Assembly: GCA_021776195.1 (NCBI GenBank) | Contig: JAJFGK010000158.1 | Location: 1-33,421, forward strand | Origin: Kiloniellaceae bacterium | Lineage (GTDB): Bacteria > Pseudomonadota > Alphaproteobacteria > Kiloniellales > Kiloniellaceae | Length of the DNA: 33,421 nucleotides | Direction of reading: 5' to 3' | Shown here: piece by piece, positions 31,831 through 33,421 of the stretch | Position numbering within the stretch: position 1 is the stretch's first letter | Layout: each line of letters begins with the position of its first letter | The notes under the pieces: generated by a model | Seen by the model: only the letters and a program-made list of their open reading frames with translations | The model's database searches: none | Told to the model about the DNA's origin: nothing | Made by a program: the position numbers and the translations under genes

Positions 31831-33421
31831 TTGAAAATCGCGCTGGCGCAGCTCAACCCCACGGTGGGCGATCTGCGCGGCAATCTCGAAAAGGCCCGGC
31901 AGGCCCGCGGCGATGCCGCCCGACAGGGCGCCGATATCGTGGTCTTTCCCGAGATGTTCCTGTCCGGCTACCAGGCCGAGGATCTGGTCCTGAAGCCGAT
32001 GTTTCTCGATGCGGTCAAGGTCGCGGTCGAGACCTTGGCGGCCGAGACCACAGATGGCGGCCCGGCGGTGGTGATCGGCGGGCCCTGGCGCGAGCCGGGT
32101 CAGGTAGAGGGGCAGGGACCCCTGCGCGGCGAAGTCTACAATACCGCCTTCGTGCTCGATGCCGGCCAAATTCAGACCAAGCGCTTCAAACATCACCTGC
32201 CCAACTACGGGGTCTTCGACGAGGTCAGGATTTTCAAGGCCGGGCCGCTGCCGGGCCCAGTCAATCTGCGCGGCGCCCGGGTCGGGATCCTGGTCTGCGA
32301 GGACATGTGGTATCCCGATGTCGCGGAGACACTGGAAGAATCGGGGGCTGAATTCTTCATCGTTATCAATGGGTCGCCCTACGAATCCGATAAACTAGAT
32401 GAACGTTTGCAATATGCGGTCGCCCGGGTCGGCGAGACCGGGCTGCCGCTGATCTATCTGAACCAGGTTTGCGGTCAGGACGAATTGGTCTTCGACGGCG
32501 GCAGCTTCGTCATCGACCGCGATTTTTCCCTGAAGGCGCAGATGCCGCACTTCGAAGAGGCGCTCTGTCTGACCGAGTGGTCGGAAGGCGCCGAGGGCTG
32601 GGCGCCCGCCGAGGGCGACAAGGCGCGGCCCTGCGAAGGCCTGGAGTCTAACTATCGGGCCCTGGTGCTTGGCCTGCGCGACTATGTCGACAAGAACCGC
32701 TTCCCCGGCGTCATCCTGGGCCTGTCCGGCGGCATCGATTCCGCGCTCTCGGCGGCCGTGGCGGTCGATGCGCTGGGACCGGACCGGGTCCACTGCGTGA
32801 TGATGCCCTCGCCCTACACCAGCCAGGAAAGCCTGGACGACGCCGAAGAAGCGGCCGGCTTGCTGGGGGTGCGGCTCGACAACATTTCCATCGAACCGGC
32901 CATGGCGGCCTTCGAGACCATGCTGGCGCCGCTGATGAACGGCAGCGACCCCGGGGTGACGGAAGAGAACATCCAGTCGCGCTCCCGCGGGCTGGTCCTG
33001 ATGGCGCTGTCCAACAAGCATGGCCATATGGTGCTCTCGACCGGCAACAAGTCGGAAATGTCGGTCGGCTACGCGACGCTCTACGGCGACATGTGCGGCG
33101 GCTACAATGTGCTGAAGGACGTCTACAAAGTGGCTGTCTTCGAGCTCTCGCGCTGGCGCAACCAGGTTCATCCGGCTGGCGTCCTCGGGCCCGCGGGACG
33201 GGTCATCCCCGAGCGGGTCATCACCAAGCCACCGACCGCCGAATTGAAGCCGGATCAGAGGGACGACGATACCCTGCCGCCCTATCCGGTCCTGGACGAT
33301 ATTCTCGAGGGTTTGATCGAACGCGAAGAATCAGTCGAGACGATCTGTGCCCGCGGTCACCCCCGCGAGACGGTGGAGCGTATCTGGCGTCTTCTCGACC
33401 TGGCCGAATACAAACGCCGCC
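31831..33421 (+). CDS. nadE: Glutamine-dependent NAD+ synthetase (3' end outside the window)
   Basis: Amidates deamido-NAD to NAD using glutamine and ATP. 530 codons are present and the frame is still open at the window edge. The N-terminal nitrilase-type glutaminase domain (1-270) has the catalytic Glu in VVFPEMFLSGY, Lys in KHHLPNYGVFDE and Cys in ILVCEDMWYP. The synthetase domain has the pyrophosphate loop ILGLSGGIDSAL, MMPSPYTSQES and STGNKSEMSVGYATLYGDMCGGYNVLKDVYK. The start is probably the TTG at 31831: GGAGG lies 5 nt upstream and MKIALAQLNPTVGDL is the usual family N-terminus. An ATG at 31819 would put that ribosome site inside the gene. Upstream genes suggest an NAD operon. Confidence 0.94.
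   Translation, partial: MKIALAQLNPTVGDLRGNLEKARQARGDAARQGADIVVFPEMFLSGYQAEDLVLKPMFLDAVKVAVETLAAETTDGGPAVVIGGPWREPGQVEGQGPLRGEVYNTAFVLDAGQIQTKRFKHHLPNYGVFDEVRIFKAGPLPGPVNLRGARVGILVCEDMWYPDVAETLEESGAEFFIVINGSPYESDKLDERLQYAVARVGETGLPLIYLNQVCGQDELVFDGGSFVIDRDFSLKAQMPHFEEALCLTEWSEGAEGWAPAEGDKARPCEGLESNYRALVLGLRDYVDKNRFPGVILGLSGGIDSALSAAVAVDALGPDRVHCVMMPSPYTSQESLDDAEEAAGLLGVRLDNISIEPAMAAFETMLAPLMNGSDPGVTEENIQSRSRGLVLMALSNKHGHMVLSTGNKSEMSVGYATLYGDMCGGYNVLKDVYKVAVFELSRWRNQVHPAGVLGPAGRVIPERVITKPPTAELKPDQRDDDTLPPYPVLDDILEGLIEREESVETICARGHPRETVERIWRLLDLAEYKRR

Overview
The window is a GC-rich, tightly packed chromosomal segment of a free-living alphaproteobacterium. A Rhodospirillales/Kiloniellales-like lineage is my inference, from the class II DAHP synthase, a PAS_5-family protein, the plant/alphaproteobacterial-type glutathione reductase, a lysine-rich H1-like protein and a polyamine ABC operon. 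I see no insertion sequence, phage, CRISPR array, tRNA or rRNA. The last gene (nadE) runs off the right edge.

Left part (1-9019): an H1-like Ala/Lys-repeat protein with a strong terminator, then glmU-glmS (UDP-GlcNAc supply for peptidoglycan and LPS). Convergent to glmS lies a class 3 lipase-like protein; upstream of it is a 161-bp structured repeat. A roughly 500-bp gap (5297-5789) holds two CRP-like dyads and an orphan intrinsic terminator, which together suggest an unannotated small RNA. Next come a DUF4126 membrane protein (minus strand), gabD (succinate-semialdehyde dehydrogenase) and a small XRE regulator whose promoter spacer is itself a palindrome.

Middle (9163-20836): glutathione reductase; a LysE-type exporter; an ABC exporter operon (LolD-like ATPase, FtsX-type permease, HlyD-type adaptor) read leftward; a SagB-like nitroreductase; a chemoreceptor; and a periplasmic redox group made of a di-heme cytochrome c peroxidase/MauG-like protein, an amicyanin-type cupredoxin and, beyond a small TPR protein, a pseudoazurin-type cupredoxin.

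Right part (20986-33421): two tandem TAP-like alpha/beta hydrolase paralogues, duplicated together with their leaders, the second lacking the catalytic histidine. Then a complete polyamine ABC operon (potDBCA order, minus strand), divergent from a class II DAHP synthase, followed by an NAD group: a nicotinate phosphoribosyltransferase, a PAS_5 protein and glutamine-dependent NAD synthetase.

Most genes are ordinary housekeeping or transport genes. The points most worth a second look are the candidate CRP-controlled sRNA at about 5413-5508, the hydrolase pair with a probable pseudoenzyme, the operator-in-spacer promoter of the XRE gene, and the two-cupredoxin/di-heme peroxidase group. I did not find a convincing multi-gene system of an unknown kind.
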